A stretch of 64,000 nucleotides of DNA from Rahnella aquatilis CIP 78.65 = ATCC 33071 (lineage in GTDB: Bacteria > Pseudomonadota > Gammaproteobacteria > Enterobacterales > Enterobacteriaceae), in assembly GCF_000241955.1 (NCBI RefSeq), contig NC_016818.1, positions 2,728,001-2,792,000 of the forward strand, read 5' to 3'. Below the pieces are notes generated by a model, which was given only the letters and a program-made list of their open reading frames with translations, ran no database searches and was not told the DNA's origin. Both the position numbers and the translations under genes were made by a program. Numbering within the stretch: position 1 is the stretch's first letter; each line of letters starts with the position of its first letter. Below, one piece after another: positions 18,753-27,941 of this stretch.

Positions 18753-19886
18753 TTAAACAGTCAGCACGACACAACTGTCGGCTTCCCAGCACAGGCGCAC
18801 TTCGTCGCCCCAGGTTGGCATACCTTTGCGGAAACGGTGACCGTTTTGCAATTGTGCAGTGATCATCTGCCCGCTGTGCAGCCTGACGTGATAAATCGAC
18901 AGGTCGCCAAGATAGGCAATATTCACCACTTCACCCACTGCAAAGTTACAGCCATCCTGCGGCACCTCTTCGCACAGCATGATTTTTTCCGGGCGCAACG
19001 CGATGTACACCGGCACGCCGTCCACCACCGACACATCCGGATCGACTTTCAGCGGGTGCATCAGGCCGGGCGAGGTCAGCAGCAGCGCATCGTCGAGACG
19101 CTCTTTCAGCACGCCTTCAAACACATTCACTGAGCCGATAAATTCGGCGCTGAAACGGCTGGTCGGATGCTCATAAATTTCTTCCGGTTCGCCGATTTGC
19201 ACGAATTTGCCACGGTTCATGATGGCAATGCGCCCCGCCATGGTCATCGCTTCTTCCTGATCGTGCGTCACCATCACGCAGGTCGCGCCAACGCGCTCAA
19301 GAATATCCACCACTTCCAGTTGCATGCGGTCACGTAGCTTTTTATCCAGCGCACCCATCGGCTCATCAAGCAGCAATAATTTGGGCCTTTTCGCCAGGCT
19401 GCGCGCCAGCGCCACACGCTGACGCTGGCCGCCGGAAAGCTGGTGCGGCTTACGTTTGGCGTATTCCTGCATATGCACCAGCGTCAGCATTTCGGCCACG
19501 CGGCTTTTGATTTCCGCCGACGGCAGTTTGTCCTGCTTCAGGCCAAACGCGATGTTCTGTTCCACCGTCATGTGCGGGAACAGCGCGTAGGATTGAAACA
19601 TCATATTGATCGGGCGCTGATAGGGCGGCACCTGCGAGAGGTCAACGCCATCAAGCACGATTTGTCCCTGCGTGGGGGGTTCAAAACCAGCCAGCATACG
19701 CAACAGCGTGGATTTCCCGCAGCCGGACGCGCCGAGCAGTGCGAAAATTTCGCCTTTATAGATAGTCAGACTCACATCATCGACGGCAGCCTGGCCGTCA
19801 AAAGATTTGGTCAGATTGCGGATTTCCAGCAAAGGCGTGAAACCTTTCTGGGTCTTAGGCTGCGGGCGGGGGATAGCGTCGTTCAC
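18753..19886 (-). CDS. potG: putrescine ABC transporter ATPase PotG
   Basis: PotG (377 residues) powers putrescine import. Walker A GASGCGKST, signature LSGGQRQRVALARSLA, Walker B LLLLDEPMGALD and the switch His (THDQEEA) are all intact; a C-terminal TOBE-like domain follows (YIALRPEKIMLCEE). It is separated from potF by about 270 bases holding a dispersed repeat. Confidence 0.96.
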   Translation of the reverse strand: MNDAIPRPQPKTQKGFTPLLEIRNLTKSFDGQAAVDDVSLTIYKGEIFALLGASGCGKSTLLRMLAGFEPPTQGQIVLDGVDLSQVPPYQRPINMMFQSYALFPHMTVEQNIAFGLKQDKLPSAEIKSRVAEMLTLVHMQEYAKRKPHQLSGGQRQRVALARSLAKRPKLLLLDEPMGALDKKLRDRMQLEVVDILERVGATCVMVTHDQEEAMTMAGRIAIMNRGKFVQIGEPEEIYEHPTSRFSAEFIGSVNVFEGVLKERLDDALLLTSPGLMHPLKVDPDVSVVDGVPVYIALRPEKIMLCEEVPQDGCNFAVGEVVNIAYLGDLSIYHVRLHSGQMITAQLQNGHRFRKGMPTWGDEVRLCWEADSCVVLTV

Positions 19887-20034
19887 TCAGAGAAATCTCC
19901 GGTATCAGAATAAAGCAGTTCAAATAAGCATAACAGTCAGGGGGGAAAGTGCCTGATCGGTATACCCAAAATACAGCCGGAAGCAAAACGTCAGCGGCCC
20001 CGCCATCAATAAGCGGAGCCGCGTTAACGATACT

Positions 20035-20154
20035 CAAAATCATTCTGGTTGCATCAAGGCGGCAAGTGAGCAAGTCCCCGGGAGCTGACACACGTCAGTG
20101 ACCGGGGCGCGTTCACGCAGCCAACGCAGAGGCAGCCTGAAGGATGAAGAGTAT
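20035..20154 (+). repeat. ~120 bp palindromic repeat, copy 1 (between potF and potG)
   Basis: Starts CAAAATCATTC and ends AAGGATGAAGAGTAT. The centre is a hairpin: CCCCGG-gag-CTGAC-acac-GTCAG-tga-CCGGGG. A second copy lies at 39250-39369 in the same orientation with about three quarters identity. It ends at the potF stop codon (20154-20156 on the minus strand). It resembles the YPAL-type palindromic repeats of Yersinia; that name is from memory. Confidence 0.8.
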
Positions 20155-21263
20155 TACTTGCCGGTTTTAACCTTGGTCCACGAACGGGTGATCACACGGT
20201 CAATCTTCGGATCCTGAACTTTCAGGGTGAAGAGTTTCGCCTGAACATCTGCCGGTGGATAAATGCCCGGATTGTTACGCACATCTTCGTTCACCAGTGG
20301 CGTCGCGGCTTTGTTTCCGCTGGCGTAGTAAACAGTGTTACTGATTTGCGCGATAACTTTTGGTTCCATCAGGTAATTGAGGAACTGATAGGCTTCGTCG
20401 AGATTTTTGGCATCCGCCGGAATAGCAAACACGTCGAAGAAGGCCAGCGCCCCTTCTTTCGGAATGCTGTACGCCACGTTCACGCCGTTTTTCGCTTCTT
20501 TGGCACGGTTAGCCGCCTGCATCACATCACCAGCCCAGCCGATTGCCACACAAATGTCGCCGTTTGCCAGGTCGTTAATGTATTGAGAAGAATGGAAATA
20601 ACGGATGTTCGGGCGCAGTTTCAGCAGCAGATCGTTCGCCGCACCGGTGTAATCGGATGCCTTGGTGCTGTTCGGATCCAGATGCAGATAATTCAGGACC
20701 GTTGCGTAGATTTCGGCAGGGGCATCGAGGAATGAAACGCCGCAGCTTTTCAGTTTTTCGAGATTTTCAGGCTTGAGCACCAGATCCCAGCTGTCTACCG
20801 GCGCATCTTTACCCAGAACGGCTTTCACTTTATCGACGTTATAGCCGATACCGGTCGTCGCCCACAGATAAGGGATCGCGTATTTGTTACCTGGATCATG
20901 CTGTGCCACCATTTTCAGCAGCTCAGGATCCATATTTTTATAGTTTGGCAGTTTGCTTTTATCCAGAGGCTGGAACACGCCAGCCGCCAGCTGACGCTCA
21001 AGGAAACTGGCCGACGGCACCACCAGATCGAAACCGGTGCTGCCTGCCATAAGTTTGCCTTCCAGCACTTCGTTGGAGTCAAACACGTCGTAAACCACTT
21101 TAATGCCGGTTTCCTTCTGGAAATCAGGCACGGTCGTTGGCGCGATATAATCAGACCAGTTATAGATATGCAGCGTTTTTTCATCCGCAGACGCTGTGAC
21201 GGACGCCGCCATAATCAGGCTGGCGACAACACCCGATAACCACTTTTTACGCAGGGTGAACAT
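20154..21263 (-). CDS. potF: periplasmic putrescine-binding protein PotF
   Basis: PotF (369 residues) binds putrescine in the periplasm and delivers it to PotHI. A signal peptide ends at AAS...TASA-DEKTLHIYNWSDYIAP, about residue 26. The ligand-pocket regions WSDY, FDSNEVLEG and GWAGDVMQA are recognisable. It is the first gene of potFGHI; the repeat after it is placed so as to protect the potF part of the transcript. Confidence 0.96.
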   Translation of the reverse strand: MFTLRKKWLSGVVASLIMAASVTASADEKTLHIYNWSDYIAPTTVPDFQKETGIKVVYDVFDSNEVLEGKLMAGSTGFDLVVPSASFLERQLAAGVFQPLDKSKLPNYKNMDPELLKMVAQHDPGNKYAIPYLWATTGIGYNVDKVKAVLGKDAPVDSWDLVLKPENLEKLKSCGVSFLDAPAEIYATVLNYLHLDPNSTKASDYTGAANDLLLKLRPNIRYFHSSQYINDLANGDICVAIGWAGDVMQAANRAKEAKNGVNVAYSIPKEGALAFFDVFAIPADAKNLDEAYQFLNYLMEPKVIAQISNTVYYASGNKAATPLVNEDVRNNPGIYPPADVQAKLFTLKVQDPKIDRVITRSWTKVKTGK

Positions 21264-21693
21264 CCGTTACTACCTCCAAGACAGGGAATATAAATTGAAT
21301 TTGTATCATTGAGACTGATACAAAACCTTTCACACAACTGCCAACCGACACCCATGAAATATGCATAGGCATTCAGCATTGGCGCATACGCTGCCTGCGA
21401 ATTAACCGTTTGGTTTTACGACGTAATCACGCTTGATGCAGAGTCAGAAGCATAGCGCCTGCAACCCCTGTGTACCAGCCTCCTGAGACAAAACCGCCGT
21501 TTATCGATTAATTATGCAGATTTAGTCTATACCGTCTGGCATTTTGCCTTTTAACAAAGTGAAATATCTGGCAACAACAGCACAAAGGCAGCATAACATA
21601 TGCCGAAAGCGGATAAAGGCAGCGGAGCCGCAATAAGCACGGCTCGCAGGAAAGGATCTTCAGAGGGGAAAATGAAAGTCTGGAAAGAGAAAA
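21264..21693. other. potF leader and potF-ybjN spacer
   Basis: Nearest potF there is a perfect inverted repeat, TTTGTATCA-ttgagac-TGATACAAA (21300-21324), about 37 bases before the potF ATG. It may be an operator or a 5' leader hairpin. Around 21621-21650 on the minus strand GCGAGCCG and CGGCTCCGC form a weak stem that could end the ybjN transcript. I looked for a sigma-54 promoter, because E. coli potFGHI is nitrogen-regulated, and found none I trust. Confidence 0.45.
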
Positions 21694-22176
21694 TTAGTGC
21701 AGCAAAGGCAGATTCACGGAAGTGACCGGCGTGCCTTCTTCTTCATCACCAATGAACAGCAGGTCATTGGCATGCGCTTCGAGAATAATCATCGACATCT
21801 GCTCCTCGGCCTGTTGCAGGAAGAACGCAAATTGCTCTTCCGTGACACCCACGGCAATCGTCAGTGACTGGCAGACAATCAGTTTCGGCAGATTGTCGTC
21901 CTGAATATCCACGAACGCTTTAATGGTCAGTGAGCTGGCATTAATCGAGCTCAGATCGGCCACCAGCGGGATCAACGCCGTCGGTTTGACTTCGGCCAGT
22001 GCAGAAAACAAAATCACATTATCTACGATATCGAGTTTGGCATCAAAAATGCCGTCAAAATTCTGCATATGCGGCAAATGGAGAGCCTGACAGGAATCAC
22101 ACTCGAAAAAAGAGATGCCCAGCTGATCCAGCCAGCGCCGCAGCAGCGCTAAATCAGGGACGATGAGCGAATCCAT
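21694..22176 (-). CDS. ybjN: YbjN family protein
   Basis: About 160 residues, closely resembling E. coli YbjN, a putative regulator or sensory-transduction protein linked to motility and exopolysaccharide when overexpressed. The core WLDQLGISFFECDSCQALHL and QNFDGIFDAKLDIVDN are conserved, as is INASSLTIKAFVDIQDDNLP. I chose ATG 22176 (MDSLIVPDLALLR) rather than a 20-codon extension. It follows the nfsA-rimK terminator, so it is probably separately transcribed. Confidence 0.9.
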   Translation of the reverse strand: MDSLIVPDLALLRRWLDQLGISFFECDSCQALHLPHMQNFDGIFDAKLDIVDNVILFSALAEVKPTALIPLVADLSSINASSLTIKAFVDIQDDNLPKLIVCQSLTIAVGVTEEQFAFFLQQAEEQMSMIILEAHANDLLFIGDEEEGTPVTSVNLPLLH

Positions 22177-22205
22177 AGAATGCCTCACGAGTTCAACACA
22201 ACGAA

Positions 22206-22246
22206 AAAAACAACCCCTTCGTAACGCCGGCGGCATTACGAAGGGG
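22206..22246 (-). terminator. Rho-independent terminator after rimK
   Basis: On the minus strand CCCCTTCGTAA pairs perfectly with TTACGAAGGGG (11 bp) and is followed by TTGTTTTTTT. It lies between rimK and ybjN and should end the nfsA-rimK transcript. Confidence 0.8.
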
Positions 22247-22323
22247 CCATAGCTTACGGAATATTGCCGGTCAGCGCTACGATCATTACCGGATTGATGG
22301 ACATTAACGCGCTGAGGTAAGAA

Positions 22324-23226
22324 TCAGCCACCGGATTTCAGACGGAATCCCGGCCGCGCTCTTTGCTCAATGTAGTCAATCATCATACCGGCGATATCCA
22401 GGCCGGTAGTGGCTTCAATCCCTTCAAGTCCCGGCGACGCATTCACTTCCATCACCAGCGGCCCGCGGTTTGAACGTAAAATATCGACACCGGCAACATC
22501 CAGCCCCAGTGTCTGCGCGGCTTTGACAGCAATATCTTTCTCCTGCGGCGTGATTTTGACATTGGTGGCCGTCCCGCCGCGATGCAGATTCGAGCGGAAA
22601 TCACCCGGTTTGGCCTGACGCTCAATCGCCCCCACCACTTTTTTACCCACCACCAGACAACGAATGTCGCGCCCTTCTGCTTCGCGGATATATTCCTGCA
22701 CCAGAATATGCGCATTCAGGCCGCGAAATGCATCAATGACGCTTTCTGCCGCCTGACGGGTTTCTGCCAGCACCACACCAATCCCCTGCGTTCCTTCAAC
22801 CAGCTTCACCACCAGCGGCGCACCGCCGACCAGCGCAATCAAATCGGCGGTATCATCCGGCGCATTAGCAAAACCGGTCGTCGGCAGATCAATGCCTTCA
22901 CGCGCCAGAATCTGCATTGAACGCAATTTATCGCGCGCCCGGGTGATCGCCACCGATTCATTAAGCGGGAAACTGCCCAGCATTTCAAACTGACGCAACA
23001 CCGCCGTGCCGTAAAAGGTAATCGCAGAGCCGATGCGTGGGATCACCGCATGGTACTTATCCAGCTGATGCCCGCGGTAATGCACGCTGGGCGCAGCCGG
23101 ATTGATATTCATGTAGCAGGACAGCGGGTCGATAATGTCGATCTCATGTCCGCGTGCTTCAGCCGCTTCCTTCAGGCGTTTACACGAATACAGCGACCCG
23201 TCACGGGAAAGAATTGCAATTTTCAT
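22324..23226 (-). CDS. rimK: ribosomal protein S6 glutamate ligase RimK
   Basis: RimK (300 residues, exactly the E. coli length) is an ATP-grasp ligase that adds glutamates to the C-terminus of ribosomal protein S6. ATP-grasp landmarks are present: [37 protein letters not shown], and the metal-binding [13 protein letters not shown]. It starts 18 bases after nfsA on the minus strand, so the two form an operon, as in E. coli. Confidence 0.97.
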   Translation of the reverse strand: MKIAILSRDGSLYSCKRLKEAAEARGHEIDIIDPLSCYMNINPAAPSVHYRGHQLDKYHAVIPRIGSAITFYGTAVLRQFEMLGSFPLNESVAITRARDKLRSMQILAREGIDLPTTGFANAPDDTADLIALVGGAPLVVKLVEGTQGIGVVLAETRQAAESVIDAFRGLNAHILVQEYIREAEGRDIRCLVVGKKVVGAIERQAKPGDFRSNLHRGGTATNVKITPQEKDIAVKAAQTLGLDVAGVDILRSNRGPLVMEVNASPGLEGIEATTGLDIAGMMIDYIEQRARPGFRLKSGG

Positions 23227-23244
23227 CCGACACTCCGTCGCCGT

Positions 23245-23967
23245 TTAGCGAGTTGCCCAACCTTGCTTATGCAATGCGTCCAGCATAAACGGACGTTGTT
23301 CCTTTTTAAGGGTACGGATAATCAAATCACTCCAGGTATCGCGTCGCGCATTGCTGTCGCGTTGCAAATAATACGCCGATAACGCCTCGTCATATTGCGC
23401 CAGTTGCTGTTTATCTACCGGCTGATAGCTGTTTTCATGCACCAGCAGAGACTGCGGCATGCGCGGCTTGACCTGATGATCCTGAGCGGGTGTTCCGAGA
23501 CATAAGCCAAACAAAGGCATCACAAATTTAGGCAGTTTCAACAGATTCACCACATCCTCCACCTGATTACGGATACCGCCGATAAACACGCCACCCAGCC
23601 CGAGTGATTCGGCAGCGGTCATGGCATTCTGCGCCATCAGCGCGGTGTCCACACACCCCAGTAACAACTGTTCGGCCAGCCCGAGTTCCGCTTCAGGGTT
23701 GATCTGCAAATTACGATTGAAATCAGCACAGAAGACCCAAAATTCTGCGGCGCTGGCCACATATTTCTGGCCGCCGGTGTACTGCACCAGAATCTCACGC
23801 AGCGCAGGATCGGTAATGCGGATAATCGAATAACATTGCAGGAAGCTTGAAGTCGAAGCAGCCTGAGCGGCGGCAATAATGGCTTCGCGTTGCTCGTCCG
23901 TTACCGGCTTATCGGTAAACGCACGGATAGAGCGGTGTGAGCGCAGAAGATCAATGGTCGGCGTCAT
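23245..23967 (-). CDS. nfsA: oxygen-insensitive NADPH nitroreductase NfsA
   Basis: NfsA (240 residues, as in E. coli) is a cytoplasmic FMN enzyme that reduces nitroaromatics and quinones with NADPH. FMN-binding SHRSIRAF, the LGLGGVFIGGIRN stretch and the FGLCLGTPAQDHQVKPR motif are conserved. The E. coli gene ybjC that usually precedes nfsA is missing; the grxA-nfsA gap has no frame for it. Divergent from grxA. Confidence 0.95.
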   Translation of the reverse strand: MTPTIDLLRSHRSIRAFTDKPVTDEQREAIIAAAQAASTSSFLQCYSIIRITDPALREILVQYTGGQKYVASAAEFWVFCADFNRNLQINPEAELGLAEQLLLGCVDTALMAQNAMTAAESLGLGGVFIGGIRNQVEDVVNLLKLPKFVMPLFGLCLGTPAQDHQVKPRMPQSLLVHENSYQPVDKQQLAQYDEALSAYYLQRDSNARRDTWSDLIIRTLKKEQRPFMLDALHKQGWATR

Positions 23968-24104
23968 TAAAAAATTCCTGAACGGGATGAAAAGATAAAA
24001 AAGGTTTCACCAATCATTCATGCTGTGAACACGGTTTGCAAGGCTTGCGGCATGAATTGATGCAACAATCTGTGGGGGCTAAAAATTGCTGCCGGTTCAT
24101 TCAG

Positions 24105-24141
24105 ATAGGCCAAAGGTATCGGACTGACAGGTAATTCCTGC
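24105..24141 (+). promoter_or_regulatory. candidate OxyR site upstream of grxA
   Basis: ATAG-N7-GTAT-N7-ACAG-N7-CTGC fits the OxyR pattern ATAG-N7-CTAT-N7-ATAG-N7-CTAT with 12 of 16 key bases. It lies directly before a possible -35 near 24142-24147 with CATAGT (24165-24170) as -10. grxA is a known OxyR target in E. coli. Confidence 0.5.
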
Positions 24142-24253
24142 TTTTTTTTATGGTTTGCAACAGGCATAGTAGCGACATCAAAAAGGTGATGTGGCTAACA
24201 AAAACAGACATTCCCCTTTCATTTATCTTGTTGGCATTAACAAAGGAGTCTCC

Positions 24254-24520
24254 ATGTTTGCAGTAATTTTCGGACGTCCTGGCTGTCCTTATTGTGTACG
24301 CGCTAAAGAGTTGGCTGAAAAACTGACTGAAGAACGTGATGATTTCAACTTCCGCTACATTGATATTCACGCAGAAGGCATCACTAAAGCCGACCTGGAA
24401 AAAACCGTGGGTAAACCGGTTGAAACCGTTCCGCAAATTTTCCTCGATCAGAAACACATCGGCGGCTGCACTGATTTCGAAGCCTATGCCAAAGAACATC
24501 TGGCACTGTTCAGTAACTGA
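24254..24520 (+). CDS. grxA: glutaredoxin 1 (GrxA)
   Basis: GrxA (88 residues) is the glutathione-dependent dithiol oxidoreductase that reduces ribonucleotide reductase and OxyR. The active site CPYC is at residues 11-14 and the GSH-binding TVPQIFLDQKHIGGCTDFE region is conserved. The ribosome site AAAGGAG is 8 bases before the ATG at 24254 and decides the start; the frame opens 21 codons earlier. It is three residues longer than the E. coli protein. Confidence 0.97.
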   Translation: MFAVIFGRPGCPYCVRAKELAEKLTEERDDFNFRYIDIHAEGITKADLEKTVGKPVETVPQIFLDQKHIGGCTDFEAYAKEHLALFSN

Positions 24521-24550
24521 ATCGAAAATACAAAGATATACACCCGGCAA

Positions 24551-24576
24551 AAAGGCGCTCACTGAGCGCCTTTTTT
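24551..24576. terminator. bidirectional terminator between grxA and ybjM
   Basis: GGCGCTC-ACT-GAGCGCC with AAA on the left and six T on the right. The A run on the left gives a T run for the minus strand, so it can serve both grxA and the convergent ybjM. Confidence 0.9.
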
Positions 24577-24596
24577 ATGGCTTTACATTCCAGGTT

Positions 24597-24968
24597 TTAA
24601 TTTTGCCTGAACTGCCGGTAAGCCATCACCAGCAGCTGAACCAGCATTGCACCCAAAACACACCAGAATATTGCACTGGTGGCATACGCGAGTTCCTGAA
24701 TCAGCGGACGAACGCGCGGGTAAAAAATCATACGCAATAAGAAACACACAGGGACGGAAACCAGCCCTCCCACAAAGGATGAAAATATCGCCGAATCACG
24801 GGAAATCAGAGCGGTAATCACACCTGGCAGGAGAAATAATAACAGGCCATATTCTGGACCCGGCGCGACATTTCTAACAATCACCCAACCATTTTTTAAT
24901 AAAATAAATATAACTAAGAAAATTATGCAACAAATTACAGGAGCCAATACGTTTCGCCAAAGGGCCAT
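24597..24968 (-). CDS. ybjM: inner-membrane protein YbjM
   Basis: A 123-residue protein with four hydrophobic helices, resembling E. coli YbjM (unknown function) in length, topology and segments such as GLLLFLLPGVITALIS and QELAYATSAIFWCVLGAM. Ribosome site AAGGAGG lies about 7 bases before the ATG. It sits between grxA and ybjL as in E. coli. No role can be read from sequence. Confidence 0.85.
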   Translation of the reverse strand: MALWRNVLAPVICCIIFLVIFILLKNGWVIVRNVAPGPEYGLLLFLLPGVITALISRDSAIFSSFVGGLVSVPVCFLLRMIFYPRVRPLIQELAYATSAIFWCVLGAMLVQLLVMAYRQFRQN

Positions 24969-25292
24969 TTCTTCCTCCTTAAAGCTGGCGAGATTTCACA
25001 GGTTAACTGCAGCACAAATGCCTTCTTTATTACCTGTCAGAGCCTTCTGGCTCACTTCCCTGATGCGTCACGCACTCCTGCGAAACACAAAAAAAGCTTT
25101 CAGAACATTTATACGGGCTTTTCTCTGGCTGAACCGGCGTTCTATGACTAAAATGACGCCCGAAACCCACTTTTCCGCTCCACTGACCTCAGTGAAAGGC
25201 GGTGTTAGTTTGAGCAGGAATATTCCGTTTCTGAATTTATCCTTTACATTCTCCTATATCAAGAATTTGTTGGTAAACAATAAGTTATCCTT
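24969..25292. other. ybjM-ybjL divergent spacer
   Basis: This 324-base gap separates divergent ybjM and ybjL and should carry both promoters. A long plus-strand open frame covers it but overlaps ybjM antisense, is basic and unlike any family, and runs into ybjL. I do not call it a gene. I see no further clear structure. Confidence 0.4.
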
Positions 25293-26975
25293 GTGAATAT
25301 AAACGTCGCTAGTTTGTTAAACGGGAATTACATCCTGTTATTATTTGTGGTTTTGGCACTGGGTCTGTGCCTGGGGAAAATTCGCCTGGGTTCCGTTCAG
25401 CTCGGAAATTCTATTGGCGTATTAGTGGTTTCGCTGCTTTTGGGTCAGCAGCATTTCAGTATTAATACTGAAGCGCTCAACCTCGGCTTTATGCTGTTTA
25501 TTTTCTGCGTAGGCGTCGAAGCCGGACCAAACTTTTTTTCCATTTTCTTCCGTGACGGCAAAAATTATTTCATGCTGGCACTGGTGATGGTCGGAAGCGC
25601 CATGTTGCTGGCACTCGGACTCGGACGTTTGTTCGGCTGGGACATCGGCCTCACCGCCGGGATGCTCGCCGGGTCGATGACCTCAACCCCGGTTCTGGTC
25701 GGTGCCGGAGACACGCTGCGTAATACCATGGGCGGCAACAAACTGCTCGGGCCTGAACTGGATAACCTGAGCCTCGGCTACGCCCTGACCTATCTCATCG
25801 GTCTGGTCAGCCTGATTTTCGGCGCACGTTATCTGCCGAAGCTGCAACATCAGGATTTGCCCACCAGTGCCCAGCAAATCGCGCGCGAGCGTGGCCTGGA
25901 TACGGACAGTAAACGCAAAGTGTATCTGCCGGTGATCCGCGCCTATCGCGTGGGACAGGAGCTGGTGGCCTGGGCCGATGGCAAAAACCTGCGCGAACTG
26001 GGGATCTATCGCCAGACTGGCTGTTATATCGAGCGTATCCGCCGTAATGGCATTCTGGCGACACCGGATGGCGACGCGGTATTGCAGGTGGGCGATGAAA
26101 TCTCACTGGTCGGTTATCCGGACGCACATTCACGCCTCGACCCGAGTTTCCGTAACGGCAAGGAAGTTTTCGACCGTGACCTGCTCGACATGCGTATCGT
26201 GACTGAAGAAGTGGTGGTCAAAAATAACCACGCGGTTGGCAAGCGTCTGAGTCAGCTGAACCTCACCGATCAGGGTTGTTTCCTTAACCGCGTGATCCGC
26301 AGCCAGATTGAAATGCCGATCGATGACAGCATCGTGCTGAATAAAGGCGATGTGTTGCAGGTCAGCGGCGACGCCAAACGCGTGAAAAGCGTGGCAGAAC
26401 GCATCGGGTTTATCTCGGTTCACAGTCAGCTCACGGATTTGCTGGCCTTCTGCGCCTTCTTTATTGTTGGCCTGATGATCGGGCTTATCACCTTCCAGTT
26501 TAAAAACTTCAGCTTTGGCATCGGTAACGCCGCCGGGCTGCTGTTCGCCGGGATCATGCTCGGCTTCCTGCGAGCCAACCACCCTACTTTCGGTTATATC
26601 CCGCAGGGCGCACTGAACATGGTGAAAGAGTTTGGCCTGATGGTGTTTATGGCGGGTGTCGGTCTGAGCGCAGGCGCAGGTATCAATAACGGTCTTGGTG
26701 CGGTAGGCGGCCAGATGCTGCTGTCCGGCCTGATAGTCAGCCTGGTGCCGGTGGTGATTTGCTTTATCTTCGGGGCGTATGTTCTGCGCATGAACCGCGC
26801 GTTGCTGTTCGGAGCCATCATGGGCGCACGAACCTGCGCCCCGGCGATGGAAATCATCAGCGACACGGCACGCAGTAATATTCCGGCTCTCGGTTATGCA
26901 GGCACCTACGCCATTGCTAACGTATTACTGACACTGGCCGGTACGCTTATCGTCATCATCTGGCCCGGAGCATGA
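25293..26975 (+). CDS. ybjL: YbjL, aspartate:alanine-antiporter family transporter
   Basis: YbjL (560 residues) belongs to the AspT/YidE family. Five or so helices on each side flank two TrkA-C (RCK_C) domains in the middle (about residues 200-380, e.g. [12 protein letters not shown] and [13 protein letters not shown]). The duplicated motif [15 protein letters not shown] / [15 protein letters not shown] and the C-terminal [14 protein letters not shown] are conserved. The start is GTG, matching E. coli MNINVA. E. coli YbjL has been linked to glutamate export. Confidence 0.94.
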   Translation: MNINVASLLNGNYILLLFVVLALGLCLGKIRLGSVQLGNSIGVLVVSLLLGQQHFSINTEALNLGFMLFIFCVGVEAGPNFFSIFFRDGKNYFMLALVMVGSAMLLALGLGRLFGWDIGLTAGMLAGSMTSTPVLVGAGDTLRNTMGGNKLLGPELDNLSLGYALTYLIGLVSLIFGARYLPKLQHQDLPTSAQQIARERGLDTDSKRKVYLPVIRAYRVGQELVAWADGKNLRELGIYRQTGCYIERIRRNGILATPDGDAVLQVGDEISLVGYPDAHSRLDPSFRNGKEVFDRDLLDMRIVTEEVVVKNNHAVGKRLSQLNLTDQGCFLNRVIRSQIEMPIDDSIVLNKGDVLQVSGDAKRVKSVAERIGFISVHSQLTDLLAFCAFFIVGLMIGLITFQFKNFSFGIGNAAGLLFAGIMLGFLRANHPTFGYIPQGALNMVKEFGLMVFMAGVGLSAGAGINNGLGAVGGQMLLSGLIVSLVPVVICFIFGAYVLRMNRALLFGAIMGARTCAPAMEIISDTARSNIPALGYAGTYAIANVLLTLAGTLIVIIWPGA

Positions 26976-27043
26976 CGTAACTCACTGAACTGTAATGTGG
27001 CAAAAAAAAATCAATATTTTTTTTAAATTTTTGCCACATCGCA

Positions 27044-27072
27044 CGAACTTTTAACGTTAGCCAGAGTCTTAA
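27044..27072 (+). promoter_or_regulatory. sigma-E promoter of rybB
   Basis: GAACTTT (-35, 27045-27051) and TCTTAA (-10, 27067-27072) match the extracytoplasmic-stress sigma-E type, with the first RNA base G at 27078. This agrees with E. coli, where rybB is sigma-E dependent. AT-rich DNA lies just upstream. Confidence 0.85.
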
Positions 27073-27077
27073 TTAGT

Positions 27078-27158
27078 GCCACTGCTTTTCTTTGAAGTCC
27101 CCAAATTTGGAGAGCCCGTCAATCCCGCCTCGTTAGGTTCAAGATTGCCGGGTTTTTT
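27078..27158 (+). ncRNA. rybB: small RNA RybB
   Basis: An 81-base RNA beginning GCCACTGCTTTTCTTTGA, the conserved 5' seed of RybB. A middle segment GTCCCCAAATTTGGAGAG corresponds to the E. coli loop region. The terminator pairs CCCGtCAATC (27115-27124) with GATTGcCGGG (27143-27152) and ends in six T. Location next to ybjL matches E. coli. RybB is Hfq-dependent and represses outer membrane protein mRNAs during envelope stress; here that role is by homology. Confidence 0.93.
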
Positions 27159-27190
27159 CTTTTCTGCTTTACAAAACAAACCTTTACCGA

Positions 27191-27556
27191 TTATTTCTCA
27201 TTCTCAATCACCCGCACCAGCGTGCCGTCGATATCGATCATTGCGCCCATTCTCAGCCCGAAGGACTGCATTTTTGGCAGATGAATGCACGGATGAGATT
27301 TCTTATCCTGCCCTATTCCGGCGGCAATAAACGCATCGAAAAACTCATCGGCATTATCGACACGCAGACAGCAGCTGAACCAGCTGGTGAGCGGATCCAG
27401 ATCGGTATGCAGGAAGAATTCCAGGGTAATGGAACCGCGGGTCATGATAAGCCAGCCGTCATCAACGTAAGTGGTGATGAATCCAAAGCTGCTATAAAAA
27501 CATTGGGTTTCTTCGAAATTACGGGAAGGAAGATTGGGTGTGGCGTAATCGGTCAT
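27191..27556 (-). CDS. VOC family protein (bleomycin-resistance/glyoxalase-like)
   Basis: About 121 residues with the paired beta-alpha-beta-beta-beta modules of VOC proteins. MTDYATPNLPSRNFEETQCFY at the N-terminus matches bleomycin-binding (Ble-like) proteins. The start at 27556 has GAGG about 6 bases upstream, better than the ATG five codons earlier. Whether it binds a drug, glyoxal-type substrate or metal cannot be told. Monocistronic. Confidence 0.85.
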   Translation of the reverse strand: MTDYATPNLPSRNFEETQCFYSSFGFITTYVDDGWLIMTRGSITLEFFLHTDLDPLTSWFSCCLRVDNADEFFDAFIAAGIGQDKKSHPCIHLPKMQSFGLRMGAMIDIDGTLVRVIENEK

Positions 27557-27653
27557 CGTGGCCTCAGTCATCGGTAGGGGGGAGAATGTTACGCCATGGT
27601 TGCTGATACCCCCTGAAACGGGGGCCGCAGGGGATTATTCGCAAGAATGGTTA

Positions 27654-27941
27654 TTACATAATCCGTTCGAGGTGCTGATCTTTACCCCCCAAACGTCCGT
27701 CGGTCTGATTCCATTCCTTTTCGTACGCCTGATAGGCATATATAAATGCATGATGACCGTCTTCAAATAACTGATCGGGACGTTTATGCCAGCCGGAATA
27801 AGCATCGTAGCGCAAAATCTCATAGCCACCGTCAGCCGGATGGAAAAGGTAGGTGTAGTGTTCACAAAATTCCGGTGCATAAGGAATATCTTCCCCCGCT
27901 TCCAGTGTGATAAACAGACCGCCGAGGCGTAATTTAATCAT
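27654..27941 (-). CDS. unknown protein of 95 residues, coupled to a GNAT gene
   Basis: I do not recognise the family. It is soluble, rich in Tyr, His, Glu and Gly (e.g. GGYEILRYDAYSGWHKRP), without a signal or membrane segment. An AAGGA ribosome site lies about 6 bases before the ATG. Its start overlaps the end of the upstream GNAT gene by 8 bases, so translation is probably coupled and the two may act together. Confidence 0.7.
   Translation of the reverse strand: MIKLRLGGLFITLEAGEDIPYAPEFCEHYTYLFHPADGGYEILRYDAYSGWHKRPDQLFEDGHHAFIYAYQAYEKEWNQTDGRLGGKDQHLERIM

Noticed and set aside
21325..21693. Sigma-54 promoter for potF, expected from E. coli nitrogen control
   Set aside because: No GG-N10-GC element on the minus strand at a sensible place that I could defend.
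23968..24060. SoxS-type box upstream of nfsA
   Set aside because: GCAA and CAAA words occur but the spacing is 6 rather than 7 and the first half deviates from consensus.
24925..25296. 123-codon plus-strand ORF between ybjM and ybjL
   Set aside because: Antisense to the start of ybjM, basic and low in conserved features, overlaps the ybjL start; probably spurious.
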